64,000 nt of DNA, from NCBI GenBank assembly GCA_038213375.1, contig JBBQTB010000024.1:16887-80886 (forward strand), given 5' to 3'. Origin of the DNA: JAAUTT01 sp038213375 (GTDB taxonomy: Bacteria; Bacteroidota; Bacteroidia; Bacteroidales; JAAUTT01). A program made the translations under genes and the position numbers. The notes beneath the pieces are model-generated. The model was not told where the DNA came from, ran no database searches, and was given only the letters and a program-made list of their open reading frames with translations. Numbering within the stretch: the stretch's first letter is position 1; each line of letters opens with the position of its first letter. Below are positions 46,564 through 54,629 of the stretch, piece by piece.

Positions 46564-48951
46564 ATGAAAAAACTAATCCTACTGTGCTGTAGTTATTTGG
46601 TTGTTTTGCAAACTTTTGCCCAAGTGAGACCTATTTCTAATCCCAGTTTAATTACCGATCACTGGAAGGCCATGTGGATTTCGCCTGCCAACATTTCTCT
46701 TCAAGAATTTGGGGTGTATCATTTTCGCAAAACTTTTGAACTGGCTTCCAAACCTGCTTATTTTTTAGTTCATGTATCGGGAGATAATCGTTATCGTTTG
46801 TTTGTAAATGGTAATTCCGTATGTTTTGGCCCGGCACGCGGTGACCTTCAACACTGGCGATATGAAACCATTGACATTGCTCCATGGCTAACCACTGGAA
46901 AAAATATAATTACTGCTGTTGTATGGAATTTTGCTGAATTCAGACCGTGGGCACAAATTACCTTAAAAACAGGGTTTATTCTTCAGGGAAACTCTGAGGC
47001 TGAAGCATTAGTTAATACCAATTCATCCTGGAAAGTATATCATAACGAAGCATACAAACCGCTTGAAGTGGATAAAAAGAAAATAAACCAGTTTATTGTG
47101 GTGGGTTCTGGCGAAGAAATTGACGGAAGTAAATATCCATGGGGATGGGAATCATACGTGTTTGACGATAGCAAATGGTTTTCAGCAAACGAATTTGTGT
47201 CCGGTTCGCCTTTTGGGTTTGGTACGGATGTTTTTTGGTGGATGGTTCCACGCACTATCCCTTTGATGGAAGAGATACCTCAGCGAATAATGGAAGTTAG
47301 GCGATCATCAGGAATAATTCCTGAAAAAGAATTTCTGGAAGGAAAAAAATTATTTACAATTCCTGCTAACACCAAAATCTCTATCTTGTTCGACCAAACA
47401 TTTCTTACCAACGCTTATCCACAGATTAACATAAGTAAAGGCAAAGGAAGTAAGATCCGTCTTACCTATGCCGAAGCTCTTTTTGATAAAAATGGTATCA
47501 AAGGCAACCGCAACGAAATTGTTGAAAAGGAAATATTAGGGAACAGCGATGTTATAATTTCTGACGGAGGTGATAATCGAAAATACAGTACGTTATGGTT
47601 CAGAACATACCGGTATCTCCAAATGGACGTTCAAACTGGTGCCGAACAACTTAACATTAACGATTTTTTCGGGGTATTTAGTGGTTATCCATTTAAAGAA
47701 AATGGATCGTTCGCCAGTAGCGATGCCTCATTGAAAAAGATTTGGGATGTTGGTTGGAGAACTGCCCGTTTATGCGCCTATGAAACCTATTTTGATTGTC
47801 CCTATTACGAACAGCTGCAATACATTGGAGATACCAGAATTCAATCGCTTATTTCGCTATACGTTTCAGGAGACGATCGTCTTATGCGCAATGCCATCAG
47901 CTTATTCGATAATTCCCGCACTCCCGAAGGACTTACCCAGAGCAGATACCCCACAGCCGTTGGACAAGTTATCGGTACATTTTCGTTGTTTTGGATACGC
48001 ATGGTTCATGATTATTGGATGCATCGTGACGATACGGCTTTTGTGAAACAATACCAGATGGGAATCAAATGTGTATTGAACTGGTTTGAGAACCACATCA
48101 ATCCTAAAACAGGTATGATAGGCGCTCTACCATATTGGAGCTTTGTCGACTGGCCAGACGACTGGCCGTGGGACAATAATAAACGTATTGGAGGTGTCCC
48201 TGATGGCGGTCAAACCGGTAATTCATCTATCATCACTCTTCAAACAGTTTATGCAATGCAGGCCGCCAGTGAAATGTTTGGTTATTTCGGCGATGATTGT
48301 GCGGCCTCTCATTATAAAACACTTGCTGCAAAGTTAAAAGAAGCAGTGATGAAAAACTGTTGGGATAACAATAAGGAGTTACTGGCTGATACACCCGAAA
48401 AAAATCACTTCAGCCAACATGCACAGGCTTTTGCAATTCTTTCAGGAGCCGTTTCGGGTGAACAAAGCCGCAAACTGATAGAAAGAGCACTTAATAACAA
48501 AGATATAACACAATGCACGGTTTATTTCCGGTTTTACTTGTATCGGGCAATGAAGTTAGCAGGTTTAGGTAACAAGTATGTCGAAATGTTACAACCTTGG
48601 AAAAACATGATTGGTATGGGATTAACAACGTTCGCGGAACGCCCGGAACCAACCCGAAGCGATTGTCATGCGTGGAGTGCGAGCCCAAATTACGAGTTTC
48701 TTGCATCTGTGTGTGGCATTGAACCATTAAAACCGGGTTTTAAGGCAGTACGAATTGAACCGCATCCGGGGCCATTAACATCAGTGGCAGGGAAAGTGCC
48801 ACATCCAAACGGAATTATTTCTGTTTCTTTCAATGTGGATGGCGACCATATCCGGGGAACTATAGTGTTGCCCAATAATCTTCCTGGAGTATTTGCATGG
48901 AGGGGAACCATGATGGATCTTCATCCGGGTGAAAATAATATAAATCAGTAG
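46564..48951 (+). CDS. Secreted alpha-L-rhamnosidase family protein (GH78-like)
   Basis: A 795-residue exported enzyme with signal peptide MKKLILLCCSYLVVLQTFAQ. The first part is a beta-sandwich sugar-binding region (FLVHVSGDNRYRLFVNGNSV). The (alpha/alpha)6 catalytic barrel begins near residue 395, with ETYFDCPYYEQLQYIGDTRI, the counterpart of the GH78 CP-x-R-D/E-x-GWxGD block, and with FVDWPDDWPW and GVPDGGQTGNSSI further on. The C-terminal domain holds TRSDCHAWSASPNYEFL and a final beta-sandwich. It would remove terminal rhamnose from plant or microbial glycans; the exact linkage is unknown. No SusC/D pair is adjacent, so this is not a typical polysaccharide utilisation locus. Confidence 0.88.
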   Translation: MKKLILLCCSYLVVLQTFAQVRPISNPSLITDHWKAMWISPANISLQEFGVYHFRKTFELASKPAYFLVHVSGDNRYRLFVNGNSVCFGPARGDLQHWRYETIDIAPWLTTGKNIITAVVWNFAEFRPWAQITLKTGFILQGNSEAEALVNTNSSWKVYHNEAYKPLEVDKKKINQFIVVGSGEEIDGSKYPWGWESYVFDDSKWFSANEFVSGSPFGFGTDVFWWMVPRTIPLMEEIPQRIMEVRRSSGIIPEKEFLEGKKLFTIPANTKISILFDQTFLTNAYPQINISKGKGSKIRLTYAEALFDKNGIKGNRNEIVEKEILGNSDVIISDGGDNRKYSTLWFRTYRYLQMDVQTGAEQLNINDFFGVFSGYPFKENGSFASSDASLKKIWDVGWRTARLCAYETYFDCPYYEQLQYIGDTRIQSLISLYVSGDDRLMRNAISLFDNSRTPEGLTQSRYPTAVGQVIGTFSLFWIRMVHDYWMHRDDTAFVKQYQMGIKCVLNWFENHINPKTGMIGALPYWSFVDWPDDWPWDNNKRIGGVPDGGQTGNSSIITLQTVYAMQAASEMFGYFGDDCAASHYKTLAAKLKEAVMKNCWDNNKELLADTPEKNHFSQHAQAFAILSGAVSGEQSRKLIERALNNKDITQCTVYFRFYLYRAMKLAGLGNKYVEMLQPWKNMIGMGLTTFAERPEPTRSDCHAWSASPNYEFLASVCGIEPLKPGFKAVRIEPHPGPLTSVAGKVPHPNGIISVSFNVDGDHIRGTIVLPNNLPGVFAWRGTMMDLHPGENNINQ

Positions 48952-49028
48952 ATTAGTCCTGTCGGGAATAAAAAAAATACCTTTTCAGTGATATTTTTTG
49001 TTTTCCTTCCGTGGAAATAAAATTTGTT

Positions 49029-49036
49029 TACCTTTG
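49029..49036 (+). promoter_or_regulatory. -7 promoter box (TACCTTTG) for tRNA-Leu
   Basis: TACCTTTG matches the Bacteroidota -7 consensus and ends 11 bases before the tRNA. No well-spaced TTG is seen, so only the -7 box supports it. Confidence 0.5.
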
Positions 49037-49047
49037 CACCTCTTCAA

Positions 49048-49131
49048 GCCCAGGTGGTGGAATTGGTAGACACGCTAGTTTCAGGGACTAGTGTCCGTAA
49101 GGATGTGCAGGTTCGAGTCCTGTTCTGGGTA
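49048..49131 (+). tRNA. tRNA-Leu (anticodon CAG)
   Basis: An 84-base class II tRNA. The acceptor GCCCAGG pairs with TCTGGGT, the anticodon stem CTAGT/ACTAG encloses the loop TTCAGGG with anticodon CAG (reads CUG), a variable arm follows (TGTCCGTAAGGAT), and the T-arm is GCAGG TTCGAGT CCTGT. The CCA end is not encoded. A terminator follows 14 bases later. Confidence 0.95.
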
Positions 49132-49144
49132 CATTTTAAAATAT

Positions 49145-49180
49145 AAATCCTTGTAAATAAATAGTTTACAGGGATTTTTT
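49145..49180 (+). terminator. Intrinsic terminator after tRNA-Leu
   Basis: AATCCTTGTAAA and TTTACAGGGATT form a 12-bp stem with one G-T pair and a 7-base loop, followed by a run of Ts. It closes the single-tRNA transcript. Confidence 0.8.
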
Positions 49181-49201
49181 GTTTAGCTGATGGTTAATTA
49201 G

Positions 49202-49408
49202 ATGGTAATAAATAGTATAAAAGGTTATATGAATGTATTAAGCAATTATACAGCAAATTATAATGCTGCACTTGAAAATTGCCCCGAAATTTTATACTTA
49301 CAAAGTCAGTACGATTTCTTCCGAAAACTTAAACCATTGGCTGTTGCAATTAAAGGTTTTAATTTTCCGTTAAACCAAATTGGGGAAGGATGGCACGTTT
49401 ACCGGTGA
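49202..49408 (+). CDS. Small hypothetical protein, 68 aa
   Basis: An ATG-started frame of 68 residues beginning MVINSIKGYMNVLSNYTANY and ending in NFPLNQIGEGWHVYR. It has no signal peptide or membrane helix and I do not recognise it. It lies in the gap between the tRNA terminator and the YihY gene, on the same strand as both. The even amino-acid mix favours a real gene, but length and isolation leave it uncertain. Confidence 0.4.
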   Translation: MVINSIKGYMNVLSNYTANYNAALENCPEILYLQSQYDFFRKLKPLAVAIKGFNFPLNQIGEGWHVYR

Positions 49409-49455
49409 GTGCCTTCATATCTGAAAATATATTTTTCACCTAATCTGATTAAATT

Positions 49456-49463
49456 TATCTTTG
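49456..49463 (+). promoter_or_regulatory. Possible -7 promoter box (TATCTTTG) for the YihY gene
   Basis: TATCTTTG matches TAnnTTTG and ends 16 bases before the YihY start codon, which would give a nearly leaderless message. No TTG is found at the expected spacing. Confidence 0.45.
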
Positions 49464-49479
49464 TTGAAAACGTGAATGT

Positions 49480-50808
49480 ATGTTAACCAAATTTTTTAGC
49501 CTAAGGCATTTTTTATTAAAGGGAATGTGGAGCATCAGGTTGAGTGATTATCCTCCCAATAAAGCCTTATGGATAAAAGTTTTGCGAATCTTTGTGTTAG
49601 CATTCAGAGGCCTTAATGAGGATAAAATGCAGCATAGAGCTTCAGCGCTCACCTTATATTCGCTGCTGTCTGTAGTGCCTGTTTTAGCTTTGGGATTTGG
49701 TATTGCCAAGGGTTTTGGGTATGACAAGGACCTCAAAGAAAAACTAATCATGAATTTTTCAGATTATCAGGAAGTTGTTGATAAGCTGATCACTTTTGCT
49801 GATTCGATGCTTCAAAAAACTCAGGGCGGTTTAGTGGCAGGAATTGGTTTAGTGGTTCTTTTCTATACCGTAATGAAGGTGTTTAGCAATATTGAAAGTT
49901 CATTTAATGATATATGGCAAGTAAAAAAAGCCAGAACCTATGTTCGTAAGTTCAGCGATTATTTGTCCATGATGCTTGTTTCGCCAATTCTGATTGTAAC
50001 TGCAAGCGCTACGAATGTATTCATTTTTAATACATTGTCTACCATTCATGAACAGGGTCATATACTGGGATTAGTAAGTCCTTTGCTTTTAAGCGTGCTT
50101 AAGATCGTTCCTTATCTTCTTATTATTACCCTTTTTGTATTGATGTATATGATTATGCCCAATATCCGGGTAAAGTTTAAACCTGCCTTGGTGGCCGGTG
50201 TTATTGCAGGTTCGGCTTTTCAGCTTACACAATGGGGCTATATTTATTTTCAGGTTGGTGTATCGAGTTATAATGCCATTTATGGAAGTTTTGCTGCTTT
50301 GCCATTATTTATTATATGGTTACAATTTAGTTGGTTAATTGTATTGTTTGGCGCTAAAATTTCTTTTGCATCTCAAAATATCGAGATGTATGAGTTTGAA
50401 CTTGAAACAACTCACATGAGTGATTATTCTCAACGAATATTAGCGTTGTTGCTAACCCACAGGGTAATAAAAAATTTCGAAGCTGGTTTGAAACCATTAA
50501 CAGCTTCGGAGCTTTCAAAAGAGTTGATGATTCCTATCCGCATGAATCAGGTTATCCTTCAAAACCTCGTACAATGTGGTATTTTAGCCGAAGTAGTCTC
50601 GGACAGGCTAAATACCAGGGCATTTCAGCCGGCCCAGGATATCAACCGGTTAACAATGAAGTACGTCATAGAAAAAACAGATAGGTTAGGCGAAAATTAT
50701 GTGATTGATGAAAAACATACTACAACCCATAAATTGGTTGATTTACATGATCATTTCTTTAAAGTAATAGAAGCATTGCCTGAAAATAAATTTTTAAAAG
50801 ATATTTAA
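49480..50808 (+). CDS. YihY/BrkB-family inner-membrane protein
   Basis: A 442-residue protein of the YihY/virulence factor BrkB family (formerly called RNase BN in error). Six membrane helices lie between about residues 50 and 300, with RASALTLYSLLSVVPVLALG, GLVAGIGLVVLFYTVMKVF, the conserved ESSFNDIWQVKKAR, and IYGSFAALPLFIIWLQFSWL. A soluble C-terminal part (about 315-442) resembles a winged helix (TASELSKELMIPIRMNQVIL), a known extension in Bacteroidota members. The function of the family is not established. Confidence 0.92.
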   Translation: MLTKFFSLRHFLLKGMWSIRLSDYPPNKALWIKVLRIFVLAFRGLNEDKMQHRASALTLYSLLSVVPVLALGFGIAKGFGYDKDLKEKLIMNFSDYQEVVDKLITFADSMLQKTQGGLVAGIGLVVLFYTVMKVFSNIESSFNDIWQVKKARTYVRKFSDYLSMMLVSPILIVTASATNVFIFNTLSTIHEQGHILGLVSPLLLSVLKIVPYLLIITLFVLMYMIMPNIRVKFKPALVAGVIAGSAFQLTQWGYIYFQVGVSSYNAIYGSFAALPLFIIWLQFSWLIVLFGAKISFASQNIEMYEFELETTHMSDYSQRILALLLTHRVIKNFEAGLKPLTASELSKELMIPIRMNQVILQNLVQCGILAEVVSDRLNTRAFQPAQDINRLTMKYVIEKTDRLGENYVIDEKHTTTHKLVDLHDHFFKVIEALPENKFLKDI

Positions 50809-50871
50809 TTATCTGTATATTCGATAGTTAGTTTTAGTTTTATAAATAATATGATTTTCAACATGTTTTTT

Positions 50872-50902
50872 TTGGTATAACCTGAAATTATCCCTAATAT
50901 TG
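50872..50902 (+). promoter_or_regulatory. Probable promoter of the histidine operon
   Basis: TTG at 50872-50874, a 20-base spacer and TAATATTG at 50895-50902, one base off the TAnnTTTG consensus. The spacing is right and the first leader peptide starts 20 bases downstream, so transcription would begin just ahead of the attenuators. Confidence 0.55.
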
Positions 50903-50921
50903 CAGTGTTAATAAATCAATT

Positions 50922-50975
50922 ATGAATAGACTATTTGCATACGGGCATCATCAGGTTCATCAACTAATCGGATAG
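50922..50975 (+). CDS. His leader peptide 1
   Basis: A 17-residue open frame, MNRLFAYGHHQVHQLIG, with three histidine codons (a pair and a single). It lies 276 bases before hisG and is followed after 35 bases by a hairpin plus T-run. Short peptides enriched in the end product of the operon are the sensing element of ribosome-mediated attenuation: when charged tRNA-His is scarce, the ribosome stalls on the CAT codons and the terminator does not form. The histidine content is far above normal for 17 residues. Confidence 0.75.
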   Translation: MNRLFAYGHHQVHQLIG

Positions 50976-50984
50976 TTCAAAGTA

Positions 50985-51038
50985 TGCAGAAAAGTGAATC
51001 GGTAGTAGTGAGGTTTGCAAATCTGCAAGCCTTTTTTT
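50985..51038 (+). promoter_or_regulatory. Histidine attenuator 1 (terminator hairpin with possible antiterminator)
   Basis: AGGTTTGCA (51011-51019) pairs with TGCAAGCCT (51024-51032), one G-T pair, 4-base loop, and runs into seven Ts: an intrinsic terminator. Upstream, TGCAGA (50985-50990) can instead pair with TCTGCA (51022-51027), which takes up part of the terminator loop and 3' strand and would act as antiterminator. The pairings are seen in the sequence; the switching is inferred from known his attenuators. Confidence 0.75.
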
Positions 51039-51058
51039 GTTTTAATTTGATACTGAAT

Positions 51059-51103
51059 ATGAATTATTTACATCATCATAGATTTAACCATCATAGTGTT
51101 TGA
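51059..51103 (+). CDS. His leader peptide 2
   Basis: A second, separate leader of 14 residues, MNYLHHHRFNHHSV, with five histidines in two clusters. It starts 21 bases after the T-run of attenuator 1 and is followed by its own hairpin terminator. All five codons are CAT. Its higher histidine content suggests a more sensitive or staged response than leader 1. Confidence 0.8.
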   Translation: MNYLHHHRFNHHSV

Positions 51104-51113
51104 GGTACACGTG

Positions 51114-51173
51114 GCAGGATTATGTAAGAACCCATTATAAGATAAGGTTTGCAGCATCCTGCAGACCTTTTTT
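51114..51173 (+). promoter_or_regulatory. Histidine attenuator 2 (terminator hairpin with possible antiterminator)
   Basis: AGGTTTGCAG (51145-51154) pairs with CTGCAGACCT (51159-51168) with one G-T pair and a 4-base loop, followed by a T-run; hisG starts 25 bases later. GCAGGAT (51114-51120) can pair with ATCCTGC (51156-51162), which would break the terminator. The layout repeats that of attenuator 1, including the same AGGTTTGCA strand, pointing to duplication of one attenuator. Confidence 0.8.
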
Positions 51174-51197
51174 ATTTTAAAATATTTATAAAATTAT

Positions 51198-52055
51198 ATG
51201 AATCAGTTAAAAATTGCAGTTCAAAAATCAGGAAGATTAAGCGAAAAATCGCTTGCTTTAATTGTGGAAGCCGGTATTTCATTAAATAACAGCGATCGTA
51301 GGTTAATTTCAAGATCATCCAATTTCCCTATCGAAATTTTATTTTTGCGAGACGACGATATTCCTCAATATGTTGCCGATGGAGTAGCGGATATTGGTAT
51401 TGTGGGAGAAAATGTTATTTATGAGAAGAACTCACCAATACGTGTGGTTGAAAAACTTGGATTTGCCAAATGTCGGCTTTCATTGGCTATTTCAAAATCA
51501 GTTGAATATACTGGAATAAACTATTTCAATGGTAAAAAAATAGCTACTTCTTATCCCAAAATTCTTGGAAAGTATTTGTTAGAGAATAACATAAAAGCTG
51601 AAATTCATGAAATTAGTGGTTCTGTTGAAATTGCACCGGGTATTGGGTTAGCCGATTCAATTTTCGATATTGTTAGTTCCGGAAGTACGTTAATAAGCAA
51701 TGGTCTTCAGGAAGTTGAGATTGTAATGAAATCGGAAGCTGTAATTATTGGAGACCTAAATTTATCGGTTGAAAAGCAAAAAATTCTTGATAAACTATTG
51801 TTCAGGATTCGTTCAGTTCAAACCGCCAGAAATCATAAGTACGTGGTATTAAATGCTCCCAGTAATCAGGTTTCCAAAATTATTGAGATAATTCCCGGTA
51901 TGAAAAGTCCAACGGTAGTTCCTTTGGCTAAGGAGGGCTGGGTTTCAATTCATTCCGTACTAAAGGAAAATGAATTTTGGGATATTATTGATAAACTTCA
52001 GGAATGCGGCGCCGAGGGGATATTGGTGATGCCTATCGAAAAAATGGTTGTCTGA
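51198..52055 (+). CDS. hisG: ATP phosphoribosyltransferase (long form)
   Basis: HisG couples ATP and PRPP to phosphoribosyl-ATP, the first and feedback-inhibited step of histidine synthesis. The 285-residue length marks the long homohexameric form, with a C-terminal ACT-like regulatory domain (about 210-285, KIIEIIPGMKSPTVVPLAKEG split across the domain) that binds histidine. N-terminal features are AVQKSGRLSEKS, GVADIGIVGENV and the PRPP loop ISGSVEIAPGIGLADSIFDIVSSG. It is the first gene after the double attenuator. Confidence 0.97.
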   Translation: MNQLKIAVQKSGRLSEKSLALIVEAGISLNNSDRRLISRSSNFPIEILFLRDDDIPQYVADGVADIGIVGENVIYEKNSPIRVVEKLGFAKCRLSLAISKSVEYTGINYFNGKKIATSYPKILGKYLLENNIKAEIHEISGSVEIAPGIGLADSIFDIVSSGSTLISNGLQEVEIVMKSEAVIIGDLNLSVEKQKILDKLLFRIRSVQTARNHKYVVLNAPSNQVSKIIEIIPGMKSPTVVPLAKEGWVSIHSVLKENEFWDIIDKLQECGAEGILVMPIEKMVV

Positions 52056-52260
52056 GATGATTAAAGTATGTAACAAATGCTTTTTCTTAGTAAACACCTT
52101 TTTATTAGAAAAAAATATAAACACGAAGTAAAAAAGTCAAGAAGTAAAATGTTGTAATATAAGTACTTTGGATATTCGTCCCTACATGGTTTAAAATTTT
52201 TAGTCCGACGAAACCTGATTGAAGTGTTTACGACTTTTATAATAATTTAATTATCACAAA

Positions 52261-53553
52261 ATGAATATAATTAAATACCCTAAAAAGGAAGATTGGAACG
52301 AAATCCTTAAGCGTCCCAACCTTGGTGATGGTATGGTTAACCAAGCTGTGCTGGAGGTATTAAATGATGTAAAAAGTAACGGTGATGAGGCTGTTAGAAG
52401 GTATACATCAAAATTCGATCATGTTACTTTGAAGGATTACCGTGTATCTGAGCAGGAAATTGCTGAAGCAGAGACCCTTGTCGATGCTGAATTGAAGCGA
52501 TGTATACAGATTGCAAAACAAAATATTGAAAAATTTCATTCCGCACAAAAGTCTGCTCGTAAGGTTGTTGAAACTACTCCGGGAGTATTTTGCTGGCAAA
52601 AAAGTGTACCAATCGAAAAGGTCGGGTTATATATTCCGGGTGGTTCAGCACCGCTTTTTTCGACAGTATTGATGCTTGGTATTCCTGCAAAATTGGCAGC
52701 TTGCAACCAGATTATTTTATGCACCCCTCCAAATAAAGAAGGAAAAGTTCATCCTGCTATTTTGTATACAGCTAAGTTGGTAGGTTTGAATCAAATATAT
52801 AAGGTGGGAGGTATTCAATCTATTGCGTCCATGGCCTTTGGTACCGAAACTGTTCCTAAAGTTGCCAAAATCTTTGGGCCGGGTAATTTATATGTTACCG
52901 CAGCAAAGCAAATTGTTGCTATGCATGGTGTTGCCATCGATATGCCTGCCGGTCCATCTGAGGTTGCCATCATGGCTGATAGTACCTGTGTTCCATCGTT
53001 TATTGCAGCCGATTTACTTTCACAGGCTGAACATGGAGCCGATAGCCAGGTTATCCTTTTTACATGCGATGAAAAAATTCTGCCGGCAATAAATAAGGAA
53101 CTTGACTTGCAACTCGAAGCACTTCCCAGAAAAGAAATAGCTATTAAGGCATTGGAACATAGTAAAGCTATTGTGTTGAGATCCATTGATGAGATGTTAG
53201 AAATATCCAATGCATATGCTCCTGAACATTTGATTATAGCGCTTGATAATGCCATTGAAATAGCTGAACTTGTAATTAATGCCGGTTCTGTTTTTATAGG
53301 TAATTATTCACCTGAAAGCGCCGGCGATTATGCTTCGGGTACAAACCATGCTCTTCCAACGGCCGGATATGCCAGAGGTTATAGTGGGGTAAATCTTGAT
53401 AGTTTTATGAAAAAAATTTCCTTCCAGCAATTAAGTAAATATGGGTTATTTAATATCGGTCCGGTAATTGAAAAAATGGCTGAAGCCGAACAATTAATGG
53501 GACATAAAAATGCTGCAACCATTCGAATGAATGCTATTATAAATGAAAGTTAA
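52261..53553 (+). CDS. hisD: Histidinol dehydrogenase
   Basis: HisD oxidises histidinol to histidine in two NAD-dependent steps, the last reaction of the pathway. The 430-residue zinc enzyme shows VPIEKVGLYIPGGSAPLFST, the segment IFGPGNLYVTAAKQ, GPSEVAIMAD, the zinc-site region LLSQAEHGADSQVIL, and YAPEHLIIALDNA. Length is normal. A 205-base gap separates it from hisG; no promoter was recognised there. hisC follows after 26 bases. Confidence 0.98.
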   Translation: MNIIKYPKKEDWNEILKRPNLGDGMVNQAVLEVLNDVKSNGDEAVRRYTSKFDHVTLKDYRVSEQEIAEAETLVDAELKRCIQIAKQNIEKFHSAQKSARKVVETTPGVFCWQKSVPIEKVGLYIPGGSAPLFSTVLMLGIPAKLAACNQIILCTPPNKEGKVHPAILYTAKLVGLNQIYKVGGIQSIASMAFGTETVPKVAKIFGPGNLYVTAAKQIVAMHGVAIDMPAGPSEVAIMADSTCVPSFIAADLLSQAEHGADSQVILFTCDEKILPAINKELDLQLEALPRKEIAIKALEHSKAIVLRSIDEMLEISNAYAPEHLIIALDNAIEIAELVINAGSVFIGNYSPESAGDYASGTNHALPTAGYARGYSGVNLDSFMKKISFQQLSKYGLFNIGPVIEKMAEAEQLMGHKNAATIRMNAIINES

Positions 53554-53579
53554 TATTTGCGATTTACGACTTTTTTATC

Positions 53580-54620
53580 ATGTTTGATATAAGTACTATT
53601 TTACGGGATAATATACGTTTGCTTACACCTTATTCTTCTGCCCGGGATGAGTTTAAAGGGAGCGAAGGTGTTTTTATGGATGCAAATGAGAATCCTTTCA
53701 ATTCACCATATAACAGATATCCAGATCCTTTGCAATGGAAAGTAAAAGAAAAACTGGCAAAAATCAAACATATTGAGCCAGAACAAATTTTTCTCGGAAA
53801 CGGATCTGATGAAGCGATAGATTTATTAATGAGGGCGTTTTGTGAACCTAATCACGATCAGATCATATCTATCAACCCAACTTATGGAATGTATCTGGTG
53901 GCAGCGGAGATAAATGCTGTTAAGTTCGTAAAAGTATCTTTGAATAGTGATTATTCATTGAATAGTGTGGCTATTAAAGCAGCGATTAGCCAAAATACCA
54001 AATTAATAATGCTTTGTTCGCCCAATAACCCAACTTCCAATAGTTTTGATGCCATGGAAATGTTGCAACTGGCTTCAGATTTTAATGGGCTGCTTGTAGT
54101 TGATGAAGCGTATATCGATTTTTCAGCTAATCCAAGCTTGATCAGGTATTTAGATAATACCCCTAATCTGGTGATTCTTCAAACCTTTTCGAAAGCTTGG
54201 GGATTAGCGGGTTTGCGAATGGGAATTGCTTTTGCATCGAAACAAATCATCGAGGTCTTGAATAAAATAAAATATCCATATAATGTGAATAGTATTACTC
54301 AAAGACTTGTACTTGAAGCCTTGAACGATAAAAGCAGAATGGAGAATTGGGTGAATGATATTCTCATCCAGCGAAAATTATTGACTAGCAAACTTTCTAA
54401 TCTTTCAAAAGTAAGACGAATATACCCTTCGGATGCTAATTTTATACTTCTTCAAATTGACAATGCAAAACGAGCATATGATTTTCTAATTGATAAACAG
54501 ATTATTGTGCGTGACCGATCCAAGGTTCATTTGTGTGAAGGATGTTTACGGATTACCATTGGAACTCCCGATGAAAATAAGCTATTGACTGAAGCTTTAG
54601 AAACTTATGACAATATATAA
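53580..54620 (+). CDS. hisC: Histidinol-phosphate aminotransferase
   Basis: A 346-residue fold-type I PLP aminotransferase that makes histidinol phosphate from imidazole acetol phosphate and glutamate. Visible features are MDANENPFNSPYNRYPDP at the start, GNGSDEAIDLLMRAF, LCSPNNPTSN, VVDEAYIDF and the PLP lysine in QTFSKAWGLAGLRMG. The C-terminal VHLCEGCLRITIGTPDEN is typical of HisC. It ends 9 bases before hisB. Confidence 0.98.
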   Translation: MFDISTILRDNIRLLTPYSSARDEFKGSEGVFMDANENPFNSPYNRYPDPLQWKVKEKLAKIKHIEPEQIFLGNGSDEAIDLLMRAFCEPNHDQIISINPTYGMYLVAAEINAVKFVKVSLNSDYSLNSVAIKAAISQNTKLIMLCSPNNPTSNSFDAMEMLQLASDFNGLLVVDEAYIDFSANPSLIRYLDNTPNLVILQTFSKAWGLAGLRMGIAFASKQIIEVLNKIKYPYNVNSITQRLVLEALNDKSRMENWVNDILIQRKLLTSKLSNLSKVRRIYPSDANFILLQIDNAKRAYDFLIDKQIIVRDRSKVHLCEGCLRITIGTPDENKLLTEALETYDNI

Positions 54621-54629
54621 TTATATAAA

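Noticed and set aside
52815..53255. Minus-strand frame of 146 residues inside hisD
   Set aside because: Antisense shadow of the conserved HisD core; Ser/Ala/Cys-rich composition is a product of reading the opposite strand.
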